Part shown: piece after piece, positions 8,249 through 16,666 of the stretch
Layout of the letters: every line of letters starts with the position of its first letter
Position numbering within the stretch: the first letter of the stretch is position 1
Assembly (NCBI GenBank): GCA_900143615.1
Contig: FREU01000001.1
Location: forward strand, 644,767 to 708,766
Direction: 5' to 3'
Length of the DNA stretch: 64,000 bases
Origin: Rhodobacteraceae bacterium Alg231-30
GTDB lineage: Bacteria; Pseudomonadota; Alphaproteobacteria; Rhodobacterales; Rhodobacteraceae
Program-made: the position numbers and the translations under genes
Notes under the pieces: generated by a model
Seen by the model: only the letters and a program-made list of their open reading frames with translations
Told to the model about the DNA's origin: nothing
The model's database searches: none

Positions 8249-9013
8249 TTAGCTTTGGCGCAGAAGTTGGAAGGCGGCAGATGCCCCCCATCCGGCGGCA
8301 ATGGCAATCGCCAGCGACATCAAACCGTACAGCAGGGGTTTCTGGCGGGACATGTCATAGAGCCAACGCTCAAGTCCTACTTTGTCGACGTCAATTACGG
8401 TTTCGAACTGCGAGACGACCTGACCATCTCGGGTTAGGAAAATGCGGGTGGGGTATTCGCCTTCGGTTAGGTTGGCAGGCATTTGGATCGACGTGCGAAA
8501 CAGGGTTTGCTCGTCGATCTGCACCGAGTTCTCCAGCAGTTGATACAGCCCTTCATTGGTGCGAATGCGGACCACCGCTTCGGTAAAGCTCTGGGCGTCC
8601 GTAATATTCATCGGCGCGCCCACGGAGCGGATCGCGCGGGGGATGGAAACGCGGTGGCGTTGGTCTTCGACGTTGCTCATCACTTGGCTGAAGGGGCCGG
8701 AGCTGGCCACGGCATAAAAGCTCGGAGCGGCGTCAACTTGTACTGCGTCGGTATTGACCCAGATGCCGAGGCGGCGCGCTTTGCGCCAGACGGTGACGGG
8801 GTGGTCGGGACCAGAGACGGTTATCACCACTTCGAGCGGGGAGCCTTGCGGAATGGCTTGCTCACGCTTGACCGCGCCAAAAATCAGGATTTCTGAACCT
8901 TCAAAGGTGGCGGTGATGGCAACGCGATCTTGGCTTAAGCCTAGCACAACTTCTTCGGCGCGCGCAGGCAAGGAGATTAGGGTGAGCAATAAAAGCAGGG
9001 AGCGTAAGATCAT
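8249..9013 (-). CDS. PF09608/TIGR02186-type transmembrane protein
   Basis: A 254-residue protein with a cleavable signal peptide (LLLLLTLISLPARA, then EEVVLGLSQDRVAITATFEG), a long periplasmic domain rich in beta-strand pattern, and one C-terminal transmembrane helix near 228-248 with a short cytosolic tail. This matches the alphaproteobacterial family PF09608 (TIGR02186), whose function is unknown and which I recall as commonly adjacent to TauE/SafE permeases. Its ATG immediately follows the TAA of the permease gene, so the two are translationally linked and probably act together on the same exported anion. Confidence 0.78.
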   Translation of the reverse strand: MILRSLLLLLTLISLPARAEEVVLGLSQDRVAITATFEGSEILIFGAVKREQAIPQGSPLEVVITVSGPDHPVTVWRKARRLGIWVNTDAVQVDAAPSFYAVASSGPFSQVMSNVEDQRHRVSIPRAIRSVGAPMNITDAQSFTEAVVRIRTNEGLYQLLENSVQIDEQTLFRTSIQMPANLTEGEYPTRIFLTRDGQVVSQFETVIDVDKVGLERWLYDMSRQKPLLYGLMSLAIAIAAGWGASAAFQLLRQS

Positions 9014-9928
9014 TTAGTGCCCTCCTGCGCCAAGCAGATAAAGCTCGGACGGCTGAATAAGCAAGTCCAGTGCAAGTTTGCCGCAGACGATGATTACGAG
9101 AAGAGCCAGCAAGATGCGGAGTTGCTCTGCCTTGAGGTAAGTTCCCAGTCGGGTGCCGATTTGGGCACCAATAACACCACCAATCAGCAGCAGCACAGCC
9201 AGCGCGATATCCACAGTGTAGTTGGTGGTGGCATGTAGTAGCGTGGTGAAGCTTGTGACAAAAATGATCTGAAAGAGGGAGGTTCCGACCACAACTTTGG
9301 TTGGCATGCCTAACAGATAGATCATCGCAGGCACCATGATGAAGCCACCTCCGACCCCCATGATGGCCGCAAGAACACCAACCAGAACACCTACGATGAG
9401 CGGTGGGATAACCGAAATATAGAGGCCCGAGACACGGAAGCGCATTTTGAAAGGTAGACCGTGAATCCAGTTGTGTTTCTTGCGCGTCGGGACACGGCCG
9501 CCTTTACGCGATTTTCGTAGCGCGTTCAGACTCTCAATGAACATCAAGCTGCCAATGATGCCCAAGAACACCACATAACAGAGCTGGACAAGCAACTCGA
9601 CTTGCCCCAGCGATTTTAAGTAGTTGAACAGCACCACGCCGAGGGCTGCGCCAAACAGGCCGCCGATGAGCAGCACGGTGCCCATTTTGAGGTCAACCGT
9701 GCGCCGTTTTAGATGCGCTAGGACACCGGAAAAAGATGAGGCGACAATTTGGTTGGCCTCAGTGGCGACCGCTACGGCGGGCGGGATGCCAATAAAAAAC
9801 AAAAGCGGCGTCATTAAGAAACCGCCGCCAACACCAAACATGCCCGATAAGATGCCCACCATTCCGCCCAAGCCTAAGAGGAGAAAGGCGTTCACAGAGA
9901 CTTCGGCAATCGGAAGGTAGATCAGCAT
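9014..9928 (-). CDS. TauE/SafE family sulfite/organoacid exporter
   Basis: A 304-residue polytopic membrane protein with two repeats of the TauE/SafE signature: MFGVGGGFLMTPLL in the first half and IMGVGGGFIMVPAMIYLLG in the second. The family exports sulfite, sulfoacetate and related anions or moves other small organic acids; the substrate here is not evident. The cytoplasmic loop between the halves is basic (RKSRKGGRVPTRKKHNW). No clear ribosome binding site precedes ATG 9928 (a run of T and A lies there), so the exact start is less certain. It is first in a two-gene unit with the PF09608 protein. Confidence 0.87.
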   Translation of the reverse strand: MLIYLPIAEVSVNAFLLLGLGGMVGILSGMFGVGGGFLMTPLLFFIGIPPAVAVATEANQIVASSFSGVLAHLKRRTVDLKMGTVLLIGGLFGAALGVVLFNYLKSLGQVELLVQLCYVVFLGIIGSLMFIESLNALRKSRKGGRVPTRKKHNWIHGLPFKMRFRVSGLYISVIPPLIVGVLVGVLAAIMGVGGGFIMVPAMIYLLGMPTKVVVGTSLFQIIFVTSFTTLLHATTNYTVDIALAVLLLIGGVIGAQIGTRLGTYLKAEQLRILLALLVIIVCGKLALDLLIQPSELYLLGAGGH

Positions 9929-9963
9929 GTTTTTTTGTACGTTATGCGGACGCAGAAAAGCAA

Positions 9964-9991
9964 CCTGCCAGCACGACTAAATGCTGGCAGG
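9964..9991 (-). terminator. Terminator of the BMP-type ABC importer operon
   Basis: Perfect 10-bp arms CCTGCCAGCA / TGCTGGCAGG with an 8-base loop, 31 bases past the last permease stop on the minus strand, followed on that strand by TTGCTTTTC. It also separates this operon from the TauE gene. Confidence 0.7.
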
Positions 9992-10022
9992 ACTGAAGTA
10001 GGTCATCAAACTGGACTTATTG

Positions 10023-10997
10023 CTACCGTTCTTTGACGTATGCCTCACCGCCCGCACGCGGTCCGATTGCCTTGCCGACAAAGCCTGCAAGAATAACAAC
10101 CGTCAGGATATAGGGCAGTGCGTCGAGCAATTGCACCGGAATATCAACGCGGGTCAATATCTTGACCGCGTCTGGGCGTAGCGACAGGGCCTGCAAGAAG
10201 CCAAAGAGCAAACAGGCTCCAAGGGCATGCCATGGACGCCATTTTGCAAAGATCAACGCCGCCAAAGCGATAAAACCGCGACCTGCGGACATGTCTTTAA
10301 CAAAACCTGCCTGAAGGCCGGTGGCAAGATATGCACCAGCGAGGCCACAGAGCAGACCACAGATCAAAACTGCGGAGTAGCGTAAACCGATAACCGAGAC
10401 GCCTGCGGTGTCCACCGCTGCAGGGTTTTCGCCCACAGCACGCAGACGCAGCCCATAGCGGGTGCGGTACAAAATCCACCAAGTGGCCGGAACCGCCAGA
10501 AGGGCGATGTAGACCAAGAACGAATGACCTGAGATCAGCTCGGAATAGATCGGGCCAACGACAGGCACATCGGCAAGCGCCGCTGCGCCCGGGAATTCAA
10601 TTGGGCCAAAACGTGCGTCGCCCTGAAGCGAGGGGGTACGCCCGCCCTGTTTAAACCAGTCCTGTGCAACAAGCACGGTCATACCCGCCGCCAAGAAGTT
10701 GATCGCCACTCCTGAAATCAGTTGATTGCCGCGGAACGTGATTGAGGCCAACCCGTGGATCAGCGACAGCGCAATGGAGGCAGCGATGCCTGCCAGCATG
10801 CCCAGCCAAACGTTGCCGGACGTATAGGCAATGGCCGCCGAGAAAAACGCTGCTGCCAGCATTTTGCCTTCGAGGCCAATGTCAAATACACCTGCACGTT
10901 CAGAGAACAGACCGGCGAGACAGGCAAACAACAGTGGTGTTGCCAGTCGCATGGTGGAATCCAAAATCGGAAGCAGAATTGTAACGAGATCCATCAT
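10023..10997 (-). CDS. BMP-type ABC importer, permease 2 (NupQ/YufQ-like)
   Basis: A 324-residue inner-membrane protein with about nine hydrophobic segments and the permease features of simple-sugar/nucleoside importers: ACLAGLFSERAGVFDIGLEG near the N-terminus and AVGENPAAVDTAGVSVIGLR in the central cytoplasmic loop that docks on the ATPase. It is the last gene of the unit, overlapping the upstream permease by 4 bp, and GGAGG precedes its ATG pair. With the neighbouring ATPase and binding protein it would form a purine nucleoside or related BMP-family importer. The substrate is inferred from the family only. Confidence 0.88.
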   Translation of the reverse strand: MMDLVTILLPILDSTMRLATPLLFACLAGLFSERAGVFDIGLEGKMLAAAFFSAAIAYTSGNVWLGMLAGIAASIALSLIHGLASITFRGNQLISGVAINFLAAGMTVLVAQDWFKQGGRTPSLQGDARFGPIEFPGAAALADVPVVGPIYSELISGHSFLVYIALLAVPATWWILYRTRYGLRLRAVGENPAAVDTAGVSVIGLRYSAVLICGLLCGLAGAYLATGLQAGFVKDMSAGRGFIALAALIFAKWRPWHALGACLLFGFLQALSLRPDAVKILTRVDIPVQLLDALPYILTVVILAGFVGKAIGPRAGGEAYVKER

Positions 10998-12088
10998 GCT
11001 TTCCTCCGACGCAGGGCAAGGAACATCTTCTCAAGCGGCATGCGCACCATATTATCCAGAGCACCGGTAAAGAGGATCACCAAGGCTTGGATGACCACGA
11101 TCAACTCGCGCGGGATGCTGGTCCAGAGTGCCAGTTCGGCGCCGCCCTGATAGAGGAAGCCAAACAGAATGGCGGCCAAGAAGACGCCAAAGGGATGAGA
11201 GCGTCCCATCAGGGCCACAGCGATACCAATAAAGCCCGCACCTTCGGTGGCGTTCAGGATCAGGCGTTCGCTTTCGCCCATGGTGGTGTTCACTGCCATC
11301 ATCCCAGCCAGCGCGCCCGAGATCAGCATGGCGATCACGGTAATGCGTACGGGGCTGATACCTGCGTATTTCGCGCCGGATTCAGAATGGCCAAAGGCAC
11401 GCAATTCATAACCCAACCGTGTGCGCCAGATCAGGAACCAGACCAACACACAGGCCGCAATGGCCAGAAAGAATGTCACGTTGGCCGGTGAGCCGCGAAA
11501 CAGGATGTTGTCAGCTGTTGAGAACATGTCGCGGAATGTGGGCAGGTGTGTGCCAGAGGGGAACTTGGCGCTGGCTGGATCCATTGCACCGACGGGGCGC
11601 AGAAGATTGACCAGTACATAGTTCAAAAGCGCAGCCGCAATAAAGTTGAACATGATCGTGGTGATCACGATGTGGCTGCCGCGTTTGGCCTGAAGGTAGG
11701 CAGGGATAAGCGCCCAAGCGGCGCCAAAGATCGCAGCCCCCGCAGAGGCTCCAAGAATGGCCAGCGACCAATGAGGCCAAGGGATGTAGAGGCAGACAAG
11801 CGCAACACCCAAGCCGCCAATCATTGCCTGACCTTCGCCGCCGATGTTGAACATGCGGGCATGAAAGGCGACAGAGACGGCAAGGCCTGTGAACATGAAG
11901 TTGGTGGCGTAATAGAGCGTATAGCCCCAGCCTGCCGAACGCATCAGTGCGCCTTCGACCATCAGCGTGAAGGCCGCAACCGGACTTTCACCGATGGCGA
12001 GGATCACCAAGGCCGAGAAGAAAGCTGCGAGGATCAACGAAATGATCGGGATTAGGACGATGTCCGCCCAATGAGGCATCTTATCCAT
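10994..12088 (-). CDS. BMP-type ABC importer, permease 1 (NupP/YufP-like)
   Basis: A 364-residue polytopic inner-membrane protein of the BPD_transp_2 class. FNIGGEGQAMIGGLG is the hallmark N-terminal loop, and RAFGHSESGAKYAGISPVRI is the cytoplasmic coupling loop. It pairs with the adjacent shorter permease as the heterodimeric channel of a nucleoside-type importer. It overlaps the ATPase gene upstream by 8 bp and the second permease downstream by 4 bp, as expected for tight operon coupling. Confidence 0.88.
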   Translation of the reverse strand: MDKMPHWADIVLIPIISLILAAFFSALVILAIGESPVAAFTLMVEGALMRSAGWGYTLYYATNFMFTGLAVSVAFHARMFNIGGEGQAMIGGLGVALVCLYIPWPHWSLAILGASAGAAIFGAAWALIPAYLQAKRGSHIVITTIMFNFIAAALLNYVLVNLLRPVGAMDPASAKFPSGTHLPTFRDMFSTADNILFRGSPANVTFFLAIAACVLVWFLIWRTRLGYELRAFGHSESGAKYAGISPVRITVIAMLISGALAGMMAVNTTMGESERLILNATEGAGFIGIAVALMGRSHPFGVFLAAILFGFLYQGGAELALWTSIPRELIVVIQALVILFTGALDNMVRMPLEKMFLALRRRKA

Positions 12089-13631
12089 TGGTTTGCGCCT
12101 CCGTGCCTTTCGTGTCGGTAATTCCAGCCATCATCAGGCCCAATTCTTTTTCATCGGTTTGCGCGGGATCGCGCTCTCCCATGATGTGACCATCAAACAT
12201 CACGGCAATGCGATCTGACAGCGACATGATTTCGTCGAGCTCAACAGAGACCAACAGGATGGCTTTGCCTTGATCGCGCAGATTGACGATTTGCTGGTGG
12301 ATGAACTCGATGGCACCGATGTCAACGCCACGTGTCGGTTGGCCAATCAACAAAAGATCAGGATTTCGCTCAATCTCGCGTGCCAGAACGATTTTCTGCT
12401 GGTTGCCACCTGAGAAGTTCTTGGCTGCCAGTCTGGGATCGGGGGGGCGCACGTCAAAGCGGTCCATCTTGGCCTGCGCTTCGGTCTGGATGCCCGAATT
12501 GTCCATCAACATGCCGGATTGGTATTCAGGCGCGTGGTGATAGCCGAACACGGTGTTTTCCCATGCGGAGTACTCCATGATCAGACCTTCGCGTTGGCGG
12601 TCTTCAGGCACATGTGCAATGCCTGCCGCGCGTCGCGCCTGTCCGTCGGCACCATGACCCGTCAGTGGGATCTGCTTACCGTTGACCGTAATTGTGCCGG
12701 TGCCGTCGGCAAAACCGCCAAGCACTTCGAGTAATTCTGACTGCCCGTTGCCAGCCACGCCTGCGATGCCCACGATTTCGCCAGCCCGCACAGTCAAATC
12801 GATACCTTTGACGCGCTCCACGCCTTTGTCATCGATCACCCGCAGGCTTTGGACATCCAGTACAGTGGATGTCGGCTCGGCTGGCTTTTTGTCGACGCGC
12901 AGAAGTACTTTGCGGCCGACCATCAGTTCGGCAAGCTCTTCCGGGCTGGTTTCGGCGGTTTTCACAGTGGCCGTCATCTCGCCACGGCGCATCACCGACA
13001 CGGTGTTGGTGATATCCATGATCTCGCGCAGCTTGTGGGTGATCAGGATGATGGTTTTGCCTTCGTCGCGCAAACGATCGAGGATGCGAAACAACTGATC
13101 CGCTTCGGCAGGGGTCAAAACGCCAGTGGGTTCATCCAAAATCAGGATGTCGGCCTGACGGTATAGTGCCTTGAGGATTTCCACGCGCTGCTGATGACCT
13201 ACCGAGAGGTTTTCAATTAGAGCATCGGGATCAACGTTCAGGCCGTATTCTTCGGCCAGATGTTTGAGCTGTTTGCGGGCCTTGCCCAGTGAACTGTTCA
13301 GCATCGCGCCTTCTTCAGCGCCAAGGATGATGTTTTCCAAAACCGTAAAGTTTTCGACCAGCTTGAAGTGCTGGAACACCATGCCGATGCCAGCCTTGAT
13401 GGCGTGCAAACTGTCAGGGATCTGGGTTTTCTCACCCTTGATATAGATCTCGCCAGCGTCAGCTTTGTAAAACCCGTAGAGAATCGACATCAGCGTGGAT
13501 TTCCCCGCGCCGTTTTCGCCGATGATTCCATGAATGGTCCCGGGTTGAACCGAGATTGAGATGTCCTTGTTGGCCTGGACAGGGCCAAAGGCTTTGGAAA
13601 TGCCTTTTAATTCAATTGCCGGTGCGGTCAT
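12081..13631 (-). CDS. BMP-type ABC importer, duplicated ATPase (NupA/YufO-like)
   Basis: A 516-residue protein with two ABC cassettes in tandem, as in RbsA/XylG/YufO-type importers. The first has Walker A GENGAGKS (38-45), signature LSVGHQQRVEILKAL and Walker B LILDEP. The second has the degenerate Walker A GVAGNGQSE, signature FSGGNQQKIVLARE, and a Walker B with LLIGQPTRGVD where Glu is replaced by Gln, a common variation in cassette two of this family. It energises uptake through the two permeases downstream. It overlaps the SnoaL-like gene by 4 bp (ATGA). Confidence 0.92.
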   Translation of the reverse strand: MTAPAIELKGISKAFGPVQANKDISISVQPGTIHGIIGENGAGKSTLMSILYGFYKADAGEIYIKGEKTQIPDSLHAIKAGIGMVFQHFKLVENFTVLENIILGAEEGAMLNSSLGKARKQLKHLAEEYGLNVDPDALIENLSVGHQQRVEILKALYRQADILILDEPTGVLTPAEADQLFRILDRLRDEGKTIILITHKLREIMDITNTVSVMRRGEMTATVKTAETSPEELAELMVGRKVLLRVDKKPAEPTSTVLDVQSLRVIDDKGVERVKGIDLTVRAGEIVGIAGVAGNGQSELLEVLGGFADGTGTITVNGKQIPLTGHGADGQARRAAGIAHVPEDRQREGLIMEYSAWENTVFGYHHAPEYQSGMLMDNSGIQTEAQAKMDRFDVRPPDPRLAAKNFSGGNQQKIVLAREIERNPDLLLIGQPTRGVDIGAIEFIHQQIVNLRDQGKAILLVSVELDEIMSLSDRIAVMFDGHIMGERDPAQTDEKELGLMMAGITDTKGTEAQTNG

Positions 13632-13984
13632 TCAGGCACTCCTGAGCCTGCAAAGCCAACCAGCCGCGCGGCGCGGGACTGGTCGTCAAGTGTAATGAAA
13701 TACTGGCCCAACTGGGCAGTGCCGTCGGGCATGCCAAATTCGACAGTCGCGCGGAAATGCCCTGAAGTTTCGGAAAGGTCAACCACCTTGGCCGTCGCTC
13801 CCGGCGCATATTGAGAAAACATGCCTACATAACCTATCAATTCATCCAAGTCAGAGATTGGCTCGGGGGTGCGGGGGTCAAGATAGGTGAGATCGGTGGG
13901 CAGACAGTTGCACAGCGTGGTCGCGCGGCTGTCGGCGTCGGTGTCCCCCCATGCGGCAAAGAATTGTTCTATCGCGTGCATCAT
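13628..13984 (-). CDS. SnoaL/NTF2-like protein inside the importer operon
   Basis: A 118-residue protein with NTF2/SnoaL-like layout: MMHAIEQFFAAWGDTDADSR (N-terminal helix), the loop TDLTYLDPRTPEPISDLDEL, and C-terminal strands HFRATVEFGMPDGTAQLGQY. The fold holds small-molecule enzymes and binding proteins, and no catalytic set is obvious here. It lies between the binding-protein gene and the ATPase gene, overlapping the latter by 4 bp, so it is made together with the transport machinery and may process or sense the imported compound (inference). There is no signal peptide, so it is cytosolic. Start: one of two adjacent ATGs (13984 or 13981). Confidence 0.7.
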   Translation of the reverse strand: MMHAIEQFFAAWGDTDADSRATTLCNCLPTDLTYLDPRTPEPISDLDELIGYVGMFSQYAPGATAKVVDLSETSGHFRATVEFGMPDGTAQLGQYFITLDDQSRAARLVGFAGSGVPE

Positions 13985-14005
13985 CAAGGCCCTTTTTGTT
14001 CAAAA

Positions 14006-14028
14006 GGCCGCGCCGCAAGGGCACGGCC
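14006..14028 (-). terminator. Intercistronic stem-loop after the BMP binding-protein gene
   Basis: Arms GGCCGTGCC / GGCGCGGCC on the minus strand (one mismatch), 5-base loop, followed by TTTTG. It lies about 40 bases after the binding-protein stop and just before the SnoaL-like gene. In import operons such a structure usually attenuates read-through or protects the upstream mRNA 3' end, favouring binding-protein synthesis. Confidence 0.6.
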
Positions 14029-14068
14029 AGTTTTTACGTCCGACCAAAAAAGCCGGAGCGTGCCTGTC

Positions 14069-15058
14069 TTATTCGACTGGGCAGGTGTTGTCGGTCATGT
14101 AGTCGTGCACTTCCAGCTCGCCAGACGCGATTTTCAGCTTGGCCGCGTCTACAGCTGCTTTCATCTCGTCAGAAACCAGATCGGCGTTGTGCTCATCCAT
14201 TGCATAGTCGATGCCGCCATTGGCAACGCCCATGATGTTAAAGCCCATTTCCAGATCCATGCCCGCAGTCATGGCATCATACACCGCGTTGTCGACACGT
14301 TTCATCATAGATGTCAGGACTTTGCCCGAGTGCAGGTGGTTTTGGTTGCTGTCTACGCCAACTGACAGAATGCCTTCGTCGGCAGCAGTTTGCAGAACAC
14401 CAACACCGGTGCCGCCAGCGGCGGCATACACAACGTCAGCACCTTGAGCGATCTGAGCTTTGGTCAACTCGGAGCCTTTTACCGGGTCGTTCCATGCTGC
14501 AGGTGTGGTGCCTGTCATGTTCTGGATCACAGTGGCGTCTGCATCGACGGATTTGACACCCTGAACGTAGCCACATGCAAACTTGCGGATCAGCGGGATG
14601 TCCATACCGCCGATAAAGCCAACGGTGTCGGTTTCAGACGCCATCGCAGCCATCATGCCAACAAGGTAGGAGCCTTCGTGCTCGTTAAACACCACGGAGC
14701 GTACGTTTGGCGCATCCACAACCATGTCGATGATGGCAAATTTAGTGTCAGGATAATCAGGTGCCACTTCGGTCAGTACGTTGCCAAAAGCAAAACCGGT
14801 CATGATGATCGGGTTGGCGCCAGCTTCTGCGAAACGGCGCAGGGCCTGTTCGCGCTGTGCTTCGGATTGAAGCTCGATCTCGCGGAATGATCCGCCAGTC
14901 TCTTCAGCCCAGCGGGTCGCACCGCCAAAAGCAGCTTCGTTGAAGGATTTGTCGAACTTACCACCGAGGTCAAAAATCAGGGCTGGTTCGGCCATTGCCG
15001 CACCAGCGGTCAGGGCCATGGCGGCAGCAGCGCCCATGAATTTGTGCATCAGGCTCAT
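14069..15058 (-). CDS. BMP family ABC importer, periplasmic binding protein
   Basis: A 329-residue exported protein. The signal peptide (MSLMHKFMGAAAAMALTAGA, cleavage after AMA) is followed by EPALIFDLGGKFDKSFNEAA, the start of the Bmp/PnrA/Med fold; later GFIGGMDIPLIRKFACGYVQ and GVDSNQN are typical ligand-pocket segments. Proteins of this family bind purine nucleosides or related compounds and deliver them to the ABC permease encoded downstream. ATG 15058 is preceded by GGGAG; upstream in-frame starts would add 83 residues without sense. The operon order is binding protein, SnoaL-like, ATPase, permease, permease. Confidence 0.92.
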   Translation of the reverse strand: MSLMHKFMGAAAAMALTAGAAMAEPALIFDLGGKFDKSFNEAAFGGATRWAEETGGSFREIELQSEAQREQALRRFAEAGANPIIMTGFAFGNVLTEVAPDYPDTKFAIIDMVVDAPNVRSVVFNEHEGSYLVGMMAAMASETDTVGFIGGMDIPLIRKFACGYVQGVKSVDADATVIQNMTGTTPAAWNDPVKGSELTKAQIAQGADVVYAAAGGTGVGVLQTAADEGILSVGVDSNQNHLHSGKVLTSMMKRVDNAVYDAMTAGMDLEMGFNIMGVANGGIDYAMDEHNADLVSDEMKAAVDAAKLKIASGELEVHDYMTDNTCPVE

Positions 15059-15225
15059 AAAAGTCGTCTCCCATTTGGTACACACGCTGATCGTTTCCAG
15101 TCCTGTCAGCGCAGAAAAATTTGAAATCCTAAAGGATCGCTCACTAAGTAAGGCGACAGGAACCCGAAGGGTCAACCTGTTTTTGACCAAATGGCCGAGA
15201 TTGGCCCGTGGTAAATGGCTGCAGA
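15059..15225 (-). promoter_or_regulatory. Leader/promoter region of the BMP importer
   Basis: On the minus strand a TTGACC lies within a short inverted repeat, ACAGG...CCTGT enclosing ACCC-GAA-GGGT (15158-15182). The repeat could end rimI transcription or act as an operator for the importer. No good -10 is evident at 17 bp from TTGACC, so promoter assignment is tentative. Confidence 0.3.
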
Positions 15226-15639
15226 TTAGATGAGAGGCTTGTCCATCAGGCAGGCATCTACCTGTGTGCCATCGTTTCGGGTGTAATAGTTGGGGCGATG
15301 CCCGCAAACCGCGTAAGTTTGCGTAGCGTAAAGCGCGATAGCGGCCGCATTATCTGCGGCGACTTCGAGAAAAACCCGTGTTGCACCGCGGGTTTGCGAT
15401 TCGCGTTCAAAGGATTTCAGCAGGGTTTTCCCCAAACCCTGACGGCGCTGGTTGGGCTGCACTGCAATGGTGAGAAGTTCGGCTTCATCCGCGATGGCGC
15501 GGCCTAGAGCAAAGCCGCCGTGCTGGGCGATGACAAAAACAAAGGGCGAGCTGAGCAGGTCGGAAAACTCCTTAGCGCTCCAGCTGCGGCTGTCGCTAAA
15601 CGCAGCCGCATGGAGTGTCGCGAGGTCTTCGGGCCTCAA
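15226..15639 (-). CDS. rimI: Ribosomal protein alanine N-acetyltransferase RimI-like (GNAT)
   Basis: A 137-residue GNAT-fold acetyltransferase. The acetyl-CoA loop appears as QPNQRRQGLGKTLLKSFERE, following AELLTIAV, and VFLEVAADNAAAIALYA is the conserved RimI-type C-terminal motif. RimI acetylates the N-terminal alanine of ribosomal protein S18. It overlaps tsaB by 4 bp, and rimI-tsaB pairing is a widely conserved arrangement, which strengthens the call. Confidence 0.85.
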   Translation of the reverse strand: MRPEDLATLHAAAFSDSRSWSAKEFSDLLSSPFVFVIAQHGGFALGRAIADEAELLTIAVQPNQRRQGLGKTLLKSFERESQTRGATRVFLEVAADNAAAIALYATQTYAVCGHRPNYYTRNDGTQVDACLMDKPLI

Positions 15640-16214
15640 GGCAGGATCACCGGTGCCGGATCGCGCGGCGGAGCTGCGTCGGCGGGTTTGACATAGAGCG
15701 GTGCGGGGCGCGAGGGGGTATCGGTGTGCCGGCGATGTGCCACAAGTGCAATTTTCTCAACCAACTGAGCTGGAGCTTGCGGCAGAACGAGTTCGGTTGT
15801 GAACGGCGTGGCCGCAGGGAGCAGCGCTGGCGTCTCGTAGCCCTGACCGAAGACATATAATTGATCCCTAGGTGCGGGAACCGCCGCGATATGAGGGGCG
15901 GTTCGACCAAACGAAATAGTGTCAAAGGTTGAGACGCCCACAGCCGGAATATCCAGACCGAGAGCAAGGCCACGGGCGGTGGACACAGAAATGCGAATGC
16001 CAGTGAAATTTCCGGGGCCGACACCGACTCCAATCGCTGTCAGATTTTGCCAACTGACATCCGCGTCCTCAAGCAGTTGGGTCAGCATCGGCATCAAATG
16101 CTCGGCCTGTCCGCGTTTCATTTCATCCACTTGGGTTTGAACAATTTCGCCGTCACGGAGCAGAGCAGCAGCACAATAGGGACCGGAAGTGTCAAAGCCT
16201 AGGATCAAACTCAT
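15636..16214 (-). CDS. tsaB: tRNA t6A biosynthesis protein TsaB
   Basis: A 192-residue ASKHA-fold protein: MSLILGFDTSGPYCAAALLR at the N-terminus and GVGVGPGNFTGIRISVSTAR in the middle are TsaB signatures. TsaB partners TsaD and TsaE to attach threonylcarbamoyl to A37 of ANN-decoding tRNAs. It is shorter than the roughly 230 residues of the E. coli protein, with a reduced C-terminal half, as is common in Rhodobacteraceae. It overlaps the GFA-like gene upstream and rimI downstream by 4 bp each. Confidence 0.9.
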   Translation of the reverse strand: MSLILGFDTSGPYCAAALLRDGEIVQTQVDEMKRGQAEHLMPMLTQLLEDADVSWQNLTAIGVGVGPGNFTGIRISVSTARGLALGLDIPAVGVSTFDTISFGRTAPHIAAVPAPRDQLYVFGQGYETPALLPAATPFTTELVLPQAPAQLVEKIALVAHRRHTDTPSRPAPLYVKPADAAPPRDPAPVILP

Positions 16215-16666
16215 GTGTGCTTTCCTGTAGAGCGGGCGTTAAGGGCATCGCGAGCAGACCCTGATGCATGTTCTAGATCGTTGCCAAGATGTATCCAAGG
16301 GAGGGCGGCATCTGTGTGACACTGAATTCGCGGCGGCAAGTCTGCGGCCTGATCGATCAGGCCAAGCGGTACATAGACCTGGTCGGGGAGATATTCAAAC
16401 CGCGCCATCAGGGGCGATCCGCAGGTTGCACAATTCCATCGGGTGACGTTCGCAGAATGGGATTTGCCGCGACCTTGGTTCGGAGTGAACGTGAGGGCCG
16501 TTGGGATGAAGGCGGCAAAAGCCGGAAGCGGTGAGCCGGTCCAGCGGCGGCAATCATCGCAATGGCAATAAACCACGGTGACGGGCGCCGCGTCTGAACG
16601 CAAAGAGACGGCGCCACAATAGCACCGCCCCGTAAATTGTTGGCTCTGTTCGCCGTTAGACGGCAA
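16211..16666 (-). CDS. GFA-family (glutathione-dependent formaldehyde-activating fold) protein
   Basis: A 151-residue zinc-binding protein with the GFA cysteine pattern: GRCYCGAV near residues 14-20, YCHCDDCRRWTG (34-44), and NCATCGSPL (about 79-87). Gfa itself promotes S-hydroxymethylglutathione formation, but most family members have no proven activity, so only the fold is secure. The start appears to be a TTG at 16666 overlapping the end of nfu by 11 bp, suggesting translational coupling; no strong ribosome binding site is visible. It forms part of the nfu-gfa-tsaB-rimI unit. Confidence 0.75.
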   Translation of the reverse strand: MPSNGEQSQQFTGRCYCGAVSLRSDAAPVTVVYCHCDDCRRWTGSPLPAFAAFIPTALTFTPNQGRGKSHSANVTRWNCATCGSPLMARFEYLPDQVYVPLGLIDQAADLPPRIQCHTDAALPWIHLGNDLEHASGSARDALNARSTGKHT

